Positions 1 through 9,305 of a DNA stretch of 64,000 bases are shown here, in pieces. Within the stretch, counting starts at the first letter, position 1, and every line of letters starts with the position of its first letter. The notes below the pieces were generated by a model, which saw only the letters and a list, made by a program, of their open reading frames with translations, did not search any database and was not told the origin of the DNA. Both the position numbers and the translations under genes were made by a program. Source of the DNA: Verrucomicrobiales bacterium (GTDB lineage: Bacteria; Verrucomicrobiota; Verrucomicrobiia; Verrucomicrobiales; DEV007); the NCBI GenBank assembly GCA_029213265.1, contig JARGNG010000006.1, forward strand, positions 8,035 to 72,034. The letters run 5' to 3'.

Positions 1-258
1 AAAATCTGAAGAGGTTACATAGCCATCGAAAGGCGAATCCTGACCCATGTCGGGCACATTCCTACCATCCGAATTTGAGAGCGGTTTTGCTTCCATTAGG
101 TTGCTTCACCGGGGGCGGTAGCTTGCCTCCATCCAGGCGCGCACGAGGGTTTCCGCCTACTGGTTTTCTCTCTCTTCTGCATCTGATTTTTCCATAAAAT
201 CGTTCGATACACCGGAACGGATGGGTTTCATTCTTCCCTCCAAAACGAGGTAAATATT
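1..258. other. Upstream flank of the polysaccharide locus, no gene supported
   Basis: No convincing coding sequence is seen here. One + frame is open from base 3 to about 200 but has no start and a poor composition. A GAGG element at 247-250 sits 8 nt before the ATG at 259 and serves as the ribosome binding site of the first gene. A promoter for the locus may lie here or further left, but no clear -35/-10 pair could be picked out. Confidence 0.5.
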
Positions 259-1200
259 ATGCGTATTCTAGTAACAGGAGGGGCTGGTTTTCTTGGCTCC
301 CATTTATGTGATTCCCTGATTGAAAAAGGGAATGAAGTGATTTGTCTGGATAACTATTTCACAGGTTCCAAGACGAACATCGCCCATCTCATGAATCATC
401 CGAATTTCGAGCTCATGAGATGGGATGTGATTGACCCATTTAAAGTGGAGGTCGATCAGATCTACAATCTGGCCTGCCCGGCTTCGCCTGTGCACTACCA
501 GTACAACCCGATAAAGACCATGAAGACTTCCGTGATGGGTGCGATCAATGCCCTCGGACTTGCCAAGAGGACCGGGGCCCGGATTTTTCAGGCTTCCACT
601 TCAGAAGTCTACGGGGATCCAACGGAAGGAAATCATCCGCAGCAGGAATCCTACTGGGGCAATGTGAATCCGATCGGGATCAGAAGCTGCTACGACGAGG
701 GCAAGCGTTGCGCGGAAACTCTTTTCTTTGATTACCATCGGAAGAATGGGGTCGAGATTCGGGTGATTCGGATTTTCAACACCTACGGTCCGAGAATGAG
801 TCCGGGCGACGGGCGGGTGGTTTCCAACTTTATCTGCCAGGCCCTGCGCGGTGACCCGATCACCATCTACGGCGACGGGTCACAGACGAGGTCGTTTTGT
901 TATGTCAGCGATTTGATTCGGGGCTTTGAATTGCTGATGAACAAGGAGAATTTCACCGGCCCCGTGAACGTGGGAAATCCGGGGGAATTCACCATGATCG
1001 AATTGGCGGAGAACATCCTTAAGATTACCGGCAGCAAATCCGAAATCGTGCATCACCCTCTTCCCGGAGATGATCCGAAACAGCGTCGTCCCGATATCTC
1101 CCTCGCGAAAGCGGAGCTGAACTGGGAGCCGGAAGTCTCCCTGGAGGAGGGCTTGAAAATAACGATTCCCTACTTCGAGAATTTGCTTCTTAACAACTGA
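259..1200 (+). CDS. uxs: UDP-glucuronate decarboxylase (UDP-xylose synthase)
   Basis: This is an extended short-chain dehydrogenase of 313 residues that should convert UDP-glucuronate to UDP-xylose in the cytoplasm. Visible are the NAD-binding TGGAGFLG at residues 6-13, STSEVYGDP at 113-121 with the catalytic Thr/Glu pair, the Y145-x3-K149 catalytic motif, and the CPASPVHYQ segment typical of UDP-xylose synthases. Its length fits the soluble bacterial enzymes. The start has a good GAGG ribosome binding site. The next gene, 16 nt downstream, makes its substrate UDP-glucuronate, which supports the assignment and suggests one operon feeding xylose into a surface polymer. A UDP-glucuronate-using relative of other specificity is possible but less likely. 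Confidence 0.93.
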   Translation: MRILVTGGAGFLGSHLCDSLIEKGNEVICLDNYFTGSKTNIAHLMNHPNFELMRWDVIDPFKVEVDQIYNLACPASPVHYQYNPIKTMKTSVMGAINALGLAKRTGARIFQASTSEVYGDPTEGNHPQQESYWGNVNPIGIRSCYDEGKRCAETLFFDYHRKNGVEIRVIRIFNTYGPRMSPGDGRVVSNFICQALRGDPITIYGDGSQTRSFCYVSDLIRGFELLMNKENFTGPVNVGNPGEFTMIELAENILKITGSKSEIVHHPLPGDDPKQRRPDISLAKAELNWEPEVSLEEGLKITIPYFENLLLNN

Positions 1201-1216
1201 TTTCCTTTTACTACTC

Positions 1217-2626
1217 ATGAAGATTACATGCATTGGAGCCGGCTATGTCGGCGGACCGACGATGGCGATGATTGCGAATCGCTGTCCGGATATTACCGTC
1301 AAGGTGGTCGATATGAACCAGGCGAGAATTGACGCCTGGAATGATCCGGACCTGTCCCAACTGCCGGTATTTGAACCGGGCCTCGACGAAGTTGTTTCCG
1401 AGGCAAGGGGGCGCAATCTCTTCTTCTCCACGGAAGTGAATGAGGCCATACAGGAGGCGGATGTCATTTTTATCTCCGTCAATACACCGACCAAGACCTA
1501 TGGGGCTGGAAAAGGGCAGGCGGCTGATCTGAAGTGGGTCGAAAAGTGTGCCCGGCAGATCGCGGAAGTGGCGGATGGCGAGAAGATCATTGTTGAGAAG
1601 TCGACCGTGCCGATTCGCACCGCCGCGATGATCAAAAGCGTTCTCAATGGGGTCGGCAAGGGGGAAAAGATTCGGGTTCTCTCCAATCCCGAGTTCCTTG
1701 CAGAGGGAACGGCGGTCAGTGATCTCAGCAATCCGGACCGGGTTCTGATCGGAGGGGACGACGAGGATGCCATCGAAACGCTCGCTGCGGTTTACGCGCA
1801 TTGGGTGCCGCGGGAAAAAATCCTCAAGACGAACCTCTGGTCCTCGGAGCTTTCCAAGCTCACTGCAAACGCATTTCTGGCCCAGCGCGTTTCGTCCATC
1901 AACTCGATCTCTGCGTTGTGCGAAGAGACCGGTGCTGATATTTCGGAGATTGCGAGGGCCATCGGAACCGACAGTCGGATCGGACCGAAATTCCTCAAGG
2001 CTTCGGTTGGTTTCGGGGGGTCCTGTTTTCAGAAAGATATTCTGAACCTGAGCTACCTGTGCGACTACTTCGGTCTCCCCCAGGTGGCGCAGTACTGGAG
2101 AAGTGTCATTGAACTCAATGACTGGCAGAAGCGGCGGTTCGCCGAGAAGATCATCAGATCACTCTTCAATACCGTGGCGGAAAAGAAAATCGCCATCTTC
2201 GGTTTTGCTTTCAAGAAGGACACCAATGACACGCGCGAATCAGCGGCGATCTATGTCTGCCGTGACCTTCTCATCGAGCATGCTCATCTTGCCATCTACG
2301 ATCCACAGGTTTCTATCGAGCAGATCATTTCCGACCTTGAATATGTCGGAATCGACAATGCGAGAGAGCTCGTCAAAAGCGGGGTGATCACAACGGTGGA
2401 GGACCCGCTCGAGGCCGCGGACTCCGCGCATGCCATTGCCGTTCTCACGGAATGGGATGAATTCAGGTCGCTCGATTACGACAAGATGTTCGAGGTCATG
2501 AAAAAGCCTGCTTCGATCTTTGACGGAAGAGACATTATTGATGTGACCGCAACGAGGCGGATTGGGTTTGACGTCTACGCAATCGGCAAGGTGGAGAACG
2601 AAGAGGCGGGTTGGGAAGTTCGCTGA
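1217..2626 (+). CDS. ugd: UDP-glucose 6-dehydrogenase, eukaryote-like type
   Basis: This 469-residue enzyme oxidises UDP-glucose to UDP-glucuronate with two NAD+. The N-terminal NAD domain begins with [20 protein letters not shown] lies at 157-166, and the catalytic cysteine is C270 in [10 protein letters not shown]. The segments VNTPTKTYG (88-96) and [16 protein letters not shown] (98-113), and the length, resemble the animal/plant class rather than the shorter common bacterial form. It follows uxs by 16 nt and should supply it. UDP-glucuronate may also enter the polymer directly. The family assignment is firm; the eukaryote-like class is judged from remembered motifs and was not tested by a tree. 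Confidence 0.95.
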   Translation: MKITCIGAGYVGGPTMAMIANRCPDITVKVVDMNQARIDAWNDPDLSQLPVFEPGLDEVVSEARGRNLFFSTEVNEAIQEADVIFISVNTPTKTYGAGKGQAADLKWVEKCARQIAEVADGEKIIVEKSTVPIRTAAMIKSVLNGVGKGEKIRVLSNPEFLAEGTAVSDLSNPDRVLIGGDDEDAIETLAAVYAHWVPREKILKTNLWSSELSKLTANAFLAQRVSSINSISALCEETGADISEIARAIGTDSRIGPKFLKASVGFGGSCFQKDILNLSYLCDYFGLPQVAQYWRSVIELNDWQKRRFAEKIIRSLFNTVAEKKIAIFGFAFKKDTNDTRESAAIYVCRDLLIEHAHLAIYDPQVSIEQIISDLEYVGIDNARELVKSGVITTVEDPLEAADSAHAIAVLTEWDEFRSLDYDKMFEVMKKPASIFDGRDIIDVTATRRIGFDVYAIGKVENEEAGWEVR

Positions 2627-2727
2627 GAAGACAAGGGCGGCGATGCGGGGTGGGCGGCCGGGCTGGAGATGGTCCCCCGCCGCCTTTGACAGGAAATACC
2701 CCTGCCGATCGGGCGGGATTCGTGCCA

Positions 2728-3243
2728 ATGAAAACTTCGACGACATCCGAGATGGAGCTGACCGAGCTGCAAAGGGAAATGATCGAATACTTCGTTTCCT
2801 TCGTGCAGATGCTCGGGCTGCCTAAATCGATTGGTCAAATCTACGGCCTCCTGTTTGCCACGACGAAACCCATTGCGATGGACGACTTTGTCGGGAAGCT
2901 GAAGATCAGCAAGGGCAGTGCGAGTCAGGGCTTGAGCTTGTTGAAAAGCCTTGGCGCTGTGAAATCCCAGCACCTTGAAGGCGAGCGGCGCGAGCATTTT
3001 CGTGCAGATCTGAACGTTGCGAGAATCGTGAATCACTTCTTCGAGAACCGTCTCAGCCCCCGGTTAGAAAATGCGGAGGATCGACTCAAGCGAATGCGGC
3101 AATTGATTGAAGCCGATCAAGCCGAAGCCGATGGTTCGGCGGATAATTCGGAAATGCTCTCACGGATTCAAGCACTGCAAAAGTGGCAGACCCGGGGGAA
3201 GCGTGTCTTGCCGATACTGAAATCGTGGCTCAAGAAATGGTAA
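2728..3243 (+). CDS. GbsR/MarR-type transcriptional regulator
   Basis: A 171-residue protein with a winged-helix DNA-binding region of the GbsR type. Residues 1-60 carry a helix with [14 protein letters not shown], followed by [20 protein letters not shown], a recognition-helix pattern, and GERREHF in the wing. The C-terminal half is helical and charged, fitting a dimerisation domain. GbsR-like proteins are usually repressors that sense small ligands; which ligand applies here is unknown. The ATG at 2728 is chosen because the upstream extension is basic and proline-rich and unlike the family. The gene overlaps the next one (fcl) by 7 nt, so regulator and sugar enzyme are probably co-transcribed. 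It is a candidate local regulator of the polysaccharide locus. Confidence 0.8.
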   Translation: MKTSTTSEMELTELQREMIEYFVSFVQMLGLPKSIGQIYGLLFATTKPIAMDDFVGKLKISKGSASQGLSLLKSLGAVKSQHLEGERREHFRADLNVARIVNHFFENRLSPRLENAEDRLKRMRQLIEADQAEADGSADNSEMLSRIQALQKWQTRGKRVLPILKSWLKKW

Positions 3244-4232
3244 CGGCAGACACTCATCCGGGGGAGTCCCTTTCGCGGGAGCATACCTACTACGTTGCCG
3301 GTCATCGCGGGATGGTTGGCAGCGCTCTCGTGCGGGCTTTGAAAGGGGCGGGTTGTGAAAATATTCTCACTGCCGGCAGTTCGGAAGTCGATTTGAGGGA
3401 TCAGTCAGCCGCCGTGCAATTCGTTGCGGACCACCGCCCGGATGTCATGCTCATTGCCGCGGCAAAAGTGGGGGGGATTCACGCCAACAGCACCTACCCC
3501 GCTGACTTCCTCTACGATAACTTGATGATCGCCTCCAATCTGATTGAGGCGGCGAGGCGGAACGGAGTCGAGCGAGTCCTTTTTCTCGGCAGCTCCTGCA
3601 TCTATCCGAAATTTGCCGAACAGCCCATCCGGGAAAGTTCCCTTCTGACAGGTCCGCTGGAAGCAACGAATGAGGCTTATGCGATTGCAAAGATCGCCGG
3701 ATTAAAACTGTGCGAATTCTATCGCCGCCAGCATGGCTGTCTTTATCATTCGGCCATGCCCTGCAATTTGTACGGTCCCGGCGACAACTATCATCCGGAA
3801 AACTCCCACGTCATTCCCGCCCTGATTCGCCGCTTTCACGAGGCGAAAATGGAAGGTGCGGAATCTGTCGTGATGTGGGGCACGGGAACTCCGCTGCGGG
3901 AGTTCCTCTTCGCCGATGATCTCGCTGAAGCCTGTTTGCATTTGCTGACACTTAAGGATCCCCCTTCCCTGGTGAATGTCGGGGCCGGCACGGATGTGAC
4001 GATCCAGCATCTCGCCGGGCTGGTCGCAGAGACGGTAGGCTACGAGGGGCGAATCGAGAATGATTCCTCGAAGCCGGACGGAACTCCCCGCAAGCTGATG
4101 GACTCCAGTTTGATCCATTCGCTGGGCTGGAAACCTTCGACTTCACTCGAGGACGGACTTAAAACGGCTTATCAGGATTTTTTGACTCATCACGCCGACC
4201 GTGTCGCGTCGGTTGAACAGGCTTCAGGCTGA
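3237..4232 (+). CDS. fcl: GDP-L-fucose synthase
   Basis: This 331-residue SDR should epimerise and reduce GDP-4-keto-6-deoxymannose to GDP-L-fucose using NADPH. The sequence shows [11 protein letters not shown] near the N-terminus, SSCIYPK, and the catalytic YAIAK, all typical of the WcaG/Fcl family. The ATG at 3237 overlaps the end of the regulator gene by 7 nt and was preferred over the in-frame start at 3183, which would add 18 residues inside the upstream gene. Its partner gmd follows 22 nt downstream. The pair gives a complete route from GDP-mannose to GDP-fucose, implying a fucose-containing polymer. The gene is also known as wcaG. Confidence 0.95.
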   Translation: MVTADTHPGESLSREHTYYVAGHRGMVGSALVRALKGAGCENILTAGSSEVDLRDQSAAVQFVADHRPDVMLIAAAKVGGIHANSTYPADFLYDNLMIASNLIEAARRNGVERVLFLGSSCIYPKFAEQPIRESSLLTGPLEATNEAYAIAKIAGLKLCEFYRRQHGCLYHSAMPCNLYGPGDNYHPENSHVIPALIRRFHEAKMEGAESVVMWGTGTPLREFLFADDLAEACLHLLTLKDPPSLVNVGAGTDVTIQHLAGLVAETVGYEGRIENDSSKPDGTPRKLMDSSLIHSLGWKPSTSLEDGLKTAYQDFLTHHADRVASVEQASG

Positions 4233-4254
4233 AACTGCATTTCTAAACCTCTCC

Positions 4255-5301
4255 ATGCAAAAGGCACTCATTACCGGTATCACGGGACAGGACGGCTCCT
4301 ATCTGGCCGAGCAACTTCTCGAAAAGGGCTATGAAGTTCACGGCATGATTCGCCGGAGCAGTTCGTTCAATACGGATCGGATCGATCACCTCTACAACGA
4401 CGAAAAGCTTCGCGAAGAAGGGCGTTTTCATCTCCACTACGGAGATCTGACCGACTCCTCCAACTTGAACCGTGTTCTCGATCGTATCGGCCCCCACGAG
4501 ATCTATAATCTGGGAGCGCAGAGCCACGTGAAAGTTTCCTTCGAGGTTCCCGAATACACCGCAGAGGTGGATGCGATCGGAACACTGCGTTTCCTTGATG
4601 CGATCAAGGAAGTTGGTCTCGAGAATCGGGTTCGCTTCTATCAGGCTTCCACCAGCGAACTCTACGGAAAGGTTCAGGAGGTCCCGCAATCGGAGACAAC
4701 CCCGTTTTACCCGCGCTCTCCCTATGCCGTCGCGAAACTTTATGGATACTGGATCGTGGTGAACTACCGCGAGTCCTATGGTCTTCATGCCTCCAACGGA
4801 ATTCTGTTCAATCACGAGTCGCCCCGTCGTGGTGAGACCTTTGTGACCCGGAAGATCACCCGTGCGGCCGGGCGTATCGCCGAGGGTCTGCAGAAGAATT
4901 TGCTTTTGGGGAATCTCGACGCCAAGCGCGACTGGGGATATGCTCCGGAGTATACGGAAATGATGTGGCAGATTCTCCAGCAGGATCAACCGGATGATTA
5001 CGTCTGCGCGACCGGTGAAATGCATACGGTGCGCGAGTTCTGCGAACACGCTTTTGACGCGGTGGGAATCAAAATTCGTTTTGAAGGGGAGGGAGTGGAA
5101 GAAAAGGGGATCTGCGAAGAAACCGGGAAAACACTCATCGAAGTGTCCCCGAACTATTTCCGCCCTGCCGAGGTCGAGCAACTCCTCGGAGATCCGTCCA
5201 AAGCGGAAAGAATTCTCGGATGGAAGCCCCAGGTGACCTTTCAGGAACTGGTGCAGATCATGGCCAAGGCGGATTGGGATCTGGCGAGGAAGGGACTTTG
5301 A
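4255..5301 (+). CDS. gmd: GDP-mannose 4,6-dehydratase
   Basis: A 348-residue SDR that dehydrates GDP-D-mannose to GDP-4-keto-6-deoxy-D-mannose, the substrate of the preceding fcl product. Visible motifs are [12 protein letters not shown] at the N-terminus, the nucleotide-binding [18 protein letters not shown], the catalytic YAVAK, and [17 protein letters not shown], a diagnostic Gmd segment. The ATG at 4255 is chosen because the open frame further upstream overlaps fcl and the family starts directly before the Rossmann motif. The order fcl-gmd is the reverse of the enterobacterial arrangement. Function is near certain; GDP-rhamnose or GDP-perosamine routes could share this intermediate but no gene for them is seen. 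Confidence 0.96.
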   Translation: MQKALITGITGQDGSYLAEQLLEKGYEVHGMIRRSSSFNTDRIDHLYNDEKLREEGRFHLHYGDLTDSSNLNRVLDRIGPHEIYNLGAQSHVKVSFEVPEYTAEVDAIGTLRFLDAIKEVGLENRVRFYQASTSELYGKVQEVPQSETTPFYPRSPYAVAKLYGYWIVVNYRESYGLHASNGILFNHESPRRGETFVTRKITRAAGRIAEGLQKNLLLGNLDAKRDWGYAPEYTEMMWQILQQDQPDDYVCATGEMHTVREFCEHAFDAVGIKIRFEGEGVEEKGICEETGKTLIEVSPNYFRPAEVEQLLGDPSKAERILGWKPQVTFQELVQIMAKADWDLARKGL

Positions 5302-5366
5302 ACGTTTTCCCTGTTATCGGACGGGAGTTTGTCGGTCGGATTCCGGAATGCGGCCTGACATAAAGT

Positions 5367-6941
5367 ATGAATCGATCCCTCAATGAAGTCCGGCGATTTG
5401 GTGCCGTTTACGGAAAACTCTTTTTGGAGCTCTTCCGCTTTTCGCCCAAGTGGGCGATCGCCATCGTTCTTTGTCAGGTTTTCGGACCGATCTTGCAGCC
5501 GCTGATTATCGCGGTTCTGTCGAAAGGGGTTCGTCTAATTCAGGGTGAGTCGGTCCCGCAGGAGAGTGTTCTGTTTCCGCTGTTGAGCGACATGGAGCCA
5601 ACTGTGGTTCTGGCGATTCTTTCGGTAGCAGTTGTCATTCTCGGACTTGCCGGCGCACTTCTGGGATGGTTAGGAGCTTCCGGCGCGCGGAAGCTGGGCC
5701 GGCTCTACCGGCTGAATCTGACTGAAAAAATTCTCGATCGCATCGCAAATTCTCCGGTTGGGTCGATTCGTTTACCCGCCGATCTGGCGGGCGAGGACAG
5801 CCTTCAAAAGGTGACGGTATCGTTCGGGCTCAAGTTGAATCTGGCGGTCATCTGCCTCTTCACCGCGATACGTCATGGCATATCGGCGCTGATTCTGGCC
5901 GCCTGCCTTGTTTACATCAATGCCGGCTTGTCCCTGGTGTTTTTCGTGTTGGTGATTTTGATCCTTCCTTTTTACATTCTTTTGAATCGAAAGACTCACA
6001 CGGCGGCGAAAAGCTGGCACGTGGATGGAGGTGCCCGTTCCTCGGCGATTGCACTGATGGAGTTGGGTAAGTCAGCGAACACCTTGCCCGCAGAGGGGGA
6101 ACGAGAAGAAGATCTCGATTGGTCCAAAGAGATCTATGAGAATTCTTTGATCCTGGAAAATCTTGAGACGATGGAGTTTGGCCGACTCGCGGGAGCGAAG
6201 AGCCAGTTGTACAGTCAGCTCTTTCGCGCGGTCTTTCTCGGGGGCGCGCTCTTTCTATTCGGTCTCGTGGCAATGAATCCAGATTCGCTTACCTGGGATG
6301 CTCTCATCGTCTTTTTGATTGCCGCGTCCATGTTGCAGCTCTCGATTTCGGGTCTTTCAAATTCCCTTTCCATGCTTGCCTGGCACTCTCCGCCGGTGAC
6401 GATTATTGAAAGATATTCGGAAGCCCTTTTCAGGGATCCACCCGGAAAGACCTGGAGCCCGGACGGGAAATCGGAAGTCGAATTGAAGAATCCGTCTCAA
6501 AATGCTCTCGTCGTGAGTTCGCTCCCCCTGTCCCGAACGAGTTTTCATTTTCTTCTGTCCCGACTTTTTAAGCAGGGAATCATCAGTCGGCCTTTCGAAG
6601 GAATGGAATACCGGGCACTTTCATTGAGAGGAGTGCCGAAGCGGGATTGGGAGTCGGTCGCGCGCTCCTTCGCTGACGATGAAAGTTTGAAATTCCTGGA
6701 ACTTGGATCGCAGCAAAAGGCGTCGAAACTGGAGGTGATTCGAAGCTGTGAGATATCGAATGCAGTTTTGCTCGTTGATTCCTGGGATGAACCGATTGAA
6801 GCCTTTGACATGATCCTGAAGGTTTCGGAAGACGGGCGTGAGGAATCCGGCCCACCCGCCCACTGGGAAGGGCGGGATGATCTAAAGACGGCTCCGAATC
6901 GAAGTGATGGAACGGACTTCGATTTCGATGAGATGATGTAG
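5367..6941 (+). CDS. Degenerate ABC-exporter-like membrane protein
   Basis: The 524-residue protein has the layout of a half ABC exporter. About six membrane segments lie near residues 28-50, 80-103, 158-183, 186-206, 288-303 and 311-331, followed by a soluble domain from about 370. That domain keeps a Walker-B-like NAVLLVDSWDE (465-475), but where Walker A should be (about 380-395) it reads LVVSSLPLSRTSFHFLL with no GxxGxGK(S/T), and no LSGGQ signature is visible. It is therefore probably unable to hydrolyse ATP by itself. The gene sits directly after gmd in a locus where no other flippase is seen, so a role in polymer or lipid-linked sugar export, or as an inactive partner, is an inference. 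The tail after about residue 495 is acidic and low in complexity. Confidence 0.6.
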   Translation: MNRSLNEVRRFGAVYGKLFLELFRFSPKWAIAIVLCQVFGPILQPLIIAVLSKGVRLIQGESVPQESVLFPLLSDMEPTVVLAILSVAVVILGLAGALLGWLGASGARKLGRLYRLNLTEKILDRIANSPVGSIRLPADLAGEDSLQKVTVSFGLKLNLAVICLFTAIRHGISALILAACLVYINAGLSLVFFVLVILILPFYILLNRKTHTAAKSWHVDGGARSSAIALMELGKSANTLPAEGEREEDLDWSKEIYENSLILENLETMEFGRLAGAKSQLYSQLFRAVFLGGALFLFGLVAMNPDSLTWDALIVFLIAASMLQLSISGLSNSLSMLAWHSPPVTIIERYSEALFRDPPGKTWSPDGKSEVELKNPSQNALVVSSLPLSRTSFHFLLSRLFKQGIISRPFEGMEYRALSLRGVPKRDWESVARSFADDESLKFLELGSQQKASKLEVIRSCEISNAVLLVDSWDEPIEAFDMILKVSEDGREESGPPAHWEGRDDLKTAPNRSDGTDFDFDEMM

Positions 6942-6957
6942 TAAATGTGGCCACGAG

Positions 6958-7728
6958 ATGATCATTACAGATTCATTCGTCTATCTCAATTTCCCGAAGA
7001 CCGGCTCCTCCTTTGTCCGGAAAGTGCTGCGGGAGTTGCATCGGAAACAGGCGCCGGTTCCTTTCTGGCAATTCTGGAAGTCGCAGCGCGCGATGGAGGA
7101 GTTTGAAGCGCCGAATCTGCGTATTGCCGCTGGGCCCCGCCGCGGAGCGCCGACACCGCACGGGTGTCGATGGCAGATACCGGAAGCCGCGTCCGGTCTT
7201 CCCGTGGTGTCGGGAGTTCGCGATCCCTTCGAGAGAGCATGGTCCGCCTATCGCTATGCGGATTGGAAAAAGCCGGAAGCGTTGCTCGCCCCGGAGTCCG
7301 AAATCAGAGAGGCCTTCCCGAATTTTCCTGAACTCGGCTTTCCCGAATTTCTGGCCTATCAGAATGCCTTTCCCCCCCGGCGCCTGCAGGTGGGGGACAG
7401 GGATTGTGGGTCGATGACGACCGCCTTTGTTTATTTCTTTCTCGATGAGCCGCCGGAAGATCAAGAGCATCTTTCTTTTGACACGGTCGACGAAGTCAGG
7501 GACTCCATCAACGGAGTCGACTATCTGCCCTGCGAAGAGTTGAACGGGGCGTTGACTGAGTTTTTGTCGAGGTTCGGCTACTCGGGGGAGGAACTTGATC
7601 ATGTGCTCCATCGCGACCCCGTGAACGTGGCGGGAAAAAAGGAAATTGATCCGGAACGTGAAGAAGTCAGGGCGCAGGTGACGGAGAGCGAATGGCTCTT
7701 CTATGAACTCTTCCCCCGCTACCAATGA
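6958..7728 (+). CDS. Sulfotransferase-like protein
   Basis: This 256-residue protein begins with a P-loop-like PAPS-binding segment, YLNFPKTGSSFVRKVLREL (residues 9-27), and has a second typical element, VVSGVRDPFERAWSAYR, in which the R-D-P...S pattern matches the 3'-phosphate-binding site of sulfotransferases. No signal peptide is evident, so it should act in the cytoplasm on sugar precursors or lipid-linked oligosaccharide, transferring sulfate from PAPS. The acceptor is unknown. Its stop overlaps the start of another sulfotransferase-like gene by 4 nt, showing tight coupling. It belongs to the broad sulfotransferase superfamily; the exact Pfam family was not determined. Confidence 0.75.
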   Translation: MIITDSFVYLNFPKTGSSFVRKVLRELHRKQAPVPFWQFWKSQRAMEEFEAPNLRIAAGPRRGAPTPHGCRWQIPEAASGLPVVSGVRDPFERAWSAYRYADWKKPEALLAPESEIREAFPNFPELGFPEFLAYQNAFPPRRLQVGDRDCGSMTTAFVYFFLDEPPEDQEHLSFDTVDEVRDSINGVDYLPCEELNGALTEFLSRFGYSGEELDHVLHRDPVNVAGKKEIDPEREEVRAQVTESEWLFYELFPRYQ

Positions 7729-8423
7729 GCTTGTTTCGAAAACGCGGCCGTGCCGACAATGAGGAGGATGCTTCCCGGCCGGAAGAGGAAAGCGCCGGGT
7801 TGCGTCAGCCGGCCAAGGTATTCTGTATCGGGCGGAACAAGACCGGCACGACAACGATGGCGGCCGCGCTGAAGCTGCTTGGATACAACATGCCCCGCGA
7901 GCGCCAGCAGTTGCCGCTCCTTGACGCCTGGGCACGCAGGGACTTTGGGCCGGTGATTGAGTTTTGCCGGAACTACGATGCTCTTCAGGACATGCCCTTC
8001 AGCTATCCATTCACCTTCCAGGCTCTCGATCAGGCGTTCCCCGGAAGTAAATTCATCCTCACGGTGCGGTCGAGTGCCGATGAATGGTATGAGTCGCTGA
8101 CCCGCTTTCATACGAAGTTGCTCGGGACAGAGGGGGTTCCGACGATGCAGGATCTCGAAACACATCCCCACGCAGTCCGGTGGCGAATGTTAGAAGTCCA
8201 ACGTCTCATGTTTGGGGCAGATGAAAGCTCCCTCTACGATCGGGATCTCTATCAGAAGCACTATGAGCGTCACAACGAGACTGTTATCGATTATTTCAGG
8301 AACCGATCGGAAGACTTACTTGTTCTCAATCTTGCGGACCGTAGAGGATGGGATCCAATTTGTCAGTTTTTGGAGCGGCCCGAGCCTGAGGGTGTTGGTT
8401 TTCCCTGGGAAAATCGCACCTAG
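7725..8423 (+). CDS. Sulfotransferase family protein
   Basis: A 232-residue protein with KVFCIGRNKTGTTTMAAAL near residues 27-46, a classical 5'-phosphosulfate-binding loop, and KFILTVRSSADEWYESLT, the equivalent of the 3'-phosphate-binding segment. The motif set resembles the small cytoplasmic sulfotransferases that Pfam groups as Sulfotransfer_3/4. It overlaps the previous sulfotransferase gene in an ATGA arrangement and should be translationally coupled to it. The two proteins differ enough in motif and length that they probably sulfate different positions. The acceptor sugar cannot be read from the sequence. An 85-nt gap after the gene marks the edge of a lower-GC cassette. Confidence 0.8.
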   Translation: MSLFRKRGRADNEEDASRPEEESAGLRQPAKVFCIGRNKTGTTTMAAALKLLGYNMPRERQQLPLLDAWARRDFGPVIEFCRNYDALQDMPFSYPFTFQALDQAFPGSKFILTVRSSADEWYESLTRFHTKLLGTEGVPTMQDLETHPHAVRWRMLEVQRLMFGADESSLYDRDLYQKHYERHNETVIDYFRNRSEDLLVLNLADRRGWDPICQFLERPEPEGVGFPWENRT

Positions 8424-8465
8424 AAACGAATGAAAAAAGTGTTTTCTACCGAGTGAAATCCGGTC

Positions 8466-8485
8466 GATTCTTAAAAAGAAGAATC
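8466..8485. promoter_or_regulatory. Inverted repeat before the ComA-type gene
   Basis: GATTCTT (8466-8472) and AAGAATC (8479-8485) form a 7-bp inverted repeat around a 6-nt A-rich centre, 23 nt before the ATG at 8509. It could be an operator or a weak hairpin at the left edge of the low-GC cassette. No T-run follows on the + strand, so it is unlikely to be an intrinsic terminator. Confidence 0.35.
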
Positions 8486-8508
8486 CTATCAAATCTACCG
8501 TTATTCCT

Positions 8509-9291
8509 ATGAGTAAATCCGAAACAATTGAAATTCCATGTGGACCGCTTGCTTCCGTAACGCTCCCTGCAAAACCTCGAAATGAGGGAATCACTGCCGC
8601 GATCGACGGCGGTCTCCCCCTGTCCGTTTTTCGGGACTGTGTAGAGCAGTCTTCTGAGTTTCTTGACTTTGTAAAGTTTGGGTGGGCGAGTGCCTTTATC
8701 ACGAAGGCATTGGATGAGAAGATTCGAATCCTCCGGGATAATGGCATTGATTTCTGGATAGGAGGAACGGCTCTGGAAATTGCCTACTTTGAAAATCGTG
8801 TTTCGCAGTTTGTTGATTACGTGGGGGAGCTGGGCGCTGAGTATATCGAAGTGTCAGACGGAAAAGTAGAATTTGAGCCCGGAGAAAAGGTCGAGTTGAT
8901 CAGCGCTCTTTCAAAGTCATTCCGGGTTTTTTCGGAGATCGGGAGCAAAGATGTAAAGCAGGTGATGACACCCCGGATATGGATCAGCAAGATTCGCGAG
9001 GAACTGGATGCAGGAGCCTGGAAGATTATCGCGGAAGGAAGAGAAAGCGGAACCGTTGGTATCTACCGCCCCTCCGGTGAAATCAGAGAGGGACTTCTCG
9101 AGGAAATCAGGGAGTGTGGCGTTCCTATTGAAGATTTGGTTTTTGAAGCGCCGAACAAGTCGCAGCAGGTCTGGTTGATAGAGAGGTTCTCAAAAGAAGT
9201 GAATTTTGGGAACATTCCGTTAATGGACGCATTAAACATCGCTGCGCTTAGGCTGGGGTTGCGGGCGGACACTATTTTTATTCGGGAATAA
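8509..9291 (+). CDS. comA: Phosphosulfolactate synthase (ComA family)
   Basis: The 260-residue protein matches ComA over its whole length. ComA adds sulfite to phosphoenolpyruvate to give (2R)-phospho-3-sulfolactate, the first step of PEP-dependent coenzyme M synthesis. Landmarks are DFVKFGWASAF (53-63), FWIGGTALEIAYFEN (82-96), YIEVSDG (112-118), EGRESG (176-181), VFEAPNKSQQV (211-221), NFGNI (232-236) and GLRADT (250-255), each lining up with a recalled archaeal ComA. No other coenzyme M gene (ComC, ComDE) is seen. The gene opens a group with a VOC protein, a phosphatase and an ATP-grasp ligase, so its product is more likely used for sulfolactate in a polysaccharide or small-molecule decoration (inference). 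Local base composition is less GC-rich than the flanks. Confidence 0.88.
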   Translation: MSKSETIEIPCGPLASVTLPAKPRNEGITAAIDGGLPLSVFRDCVEQSSEFLDFVKFGWASAFITKALDEKIRILRDNGIDFWIGGTALEIAYFENRVSQFVDYVGELGAEYIEVSDGKVEFEPGEKVELISALSKSFRVFSEIGSKDVKQVMTPRIWISKIREELDAGAWKIIAEGRESGTVGIYRPSGEIREGLLEEIRECGVPIEDLVFEAPNKSQQVWLIERFSKEVNFGNIPLMDALNIAALRLGLRADTIFIRE

Positions 9292-9305
9292 ACAGATAAA
9301 TTAAA

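Noticed and set aside
3..200. Open + frame at the left window edge
   Set aside because: Composition (Pro, Arg, Ser, Leu) and lack of a start do not support a gene tail.
157..231. 24-codon open frame on - with a good GGAGGG ribosome binding site
   Set aside because: Too short to support, no recognisable peptide; kept only as a note.
7741..7935. Coding on the - strand overlapping the two sulfotransferases (320-codon frame from 6973)
   Set aside because: Antisense to PAPS-binding loops in two genes; arginine/proline-rich without family.
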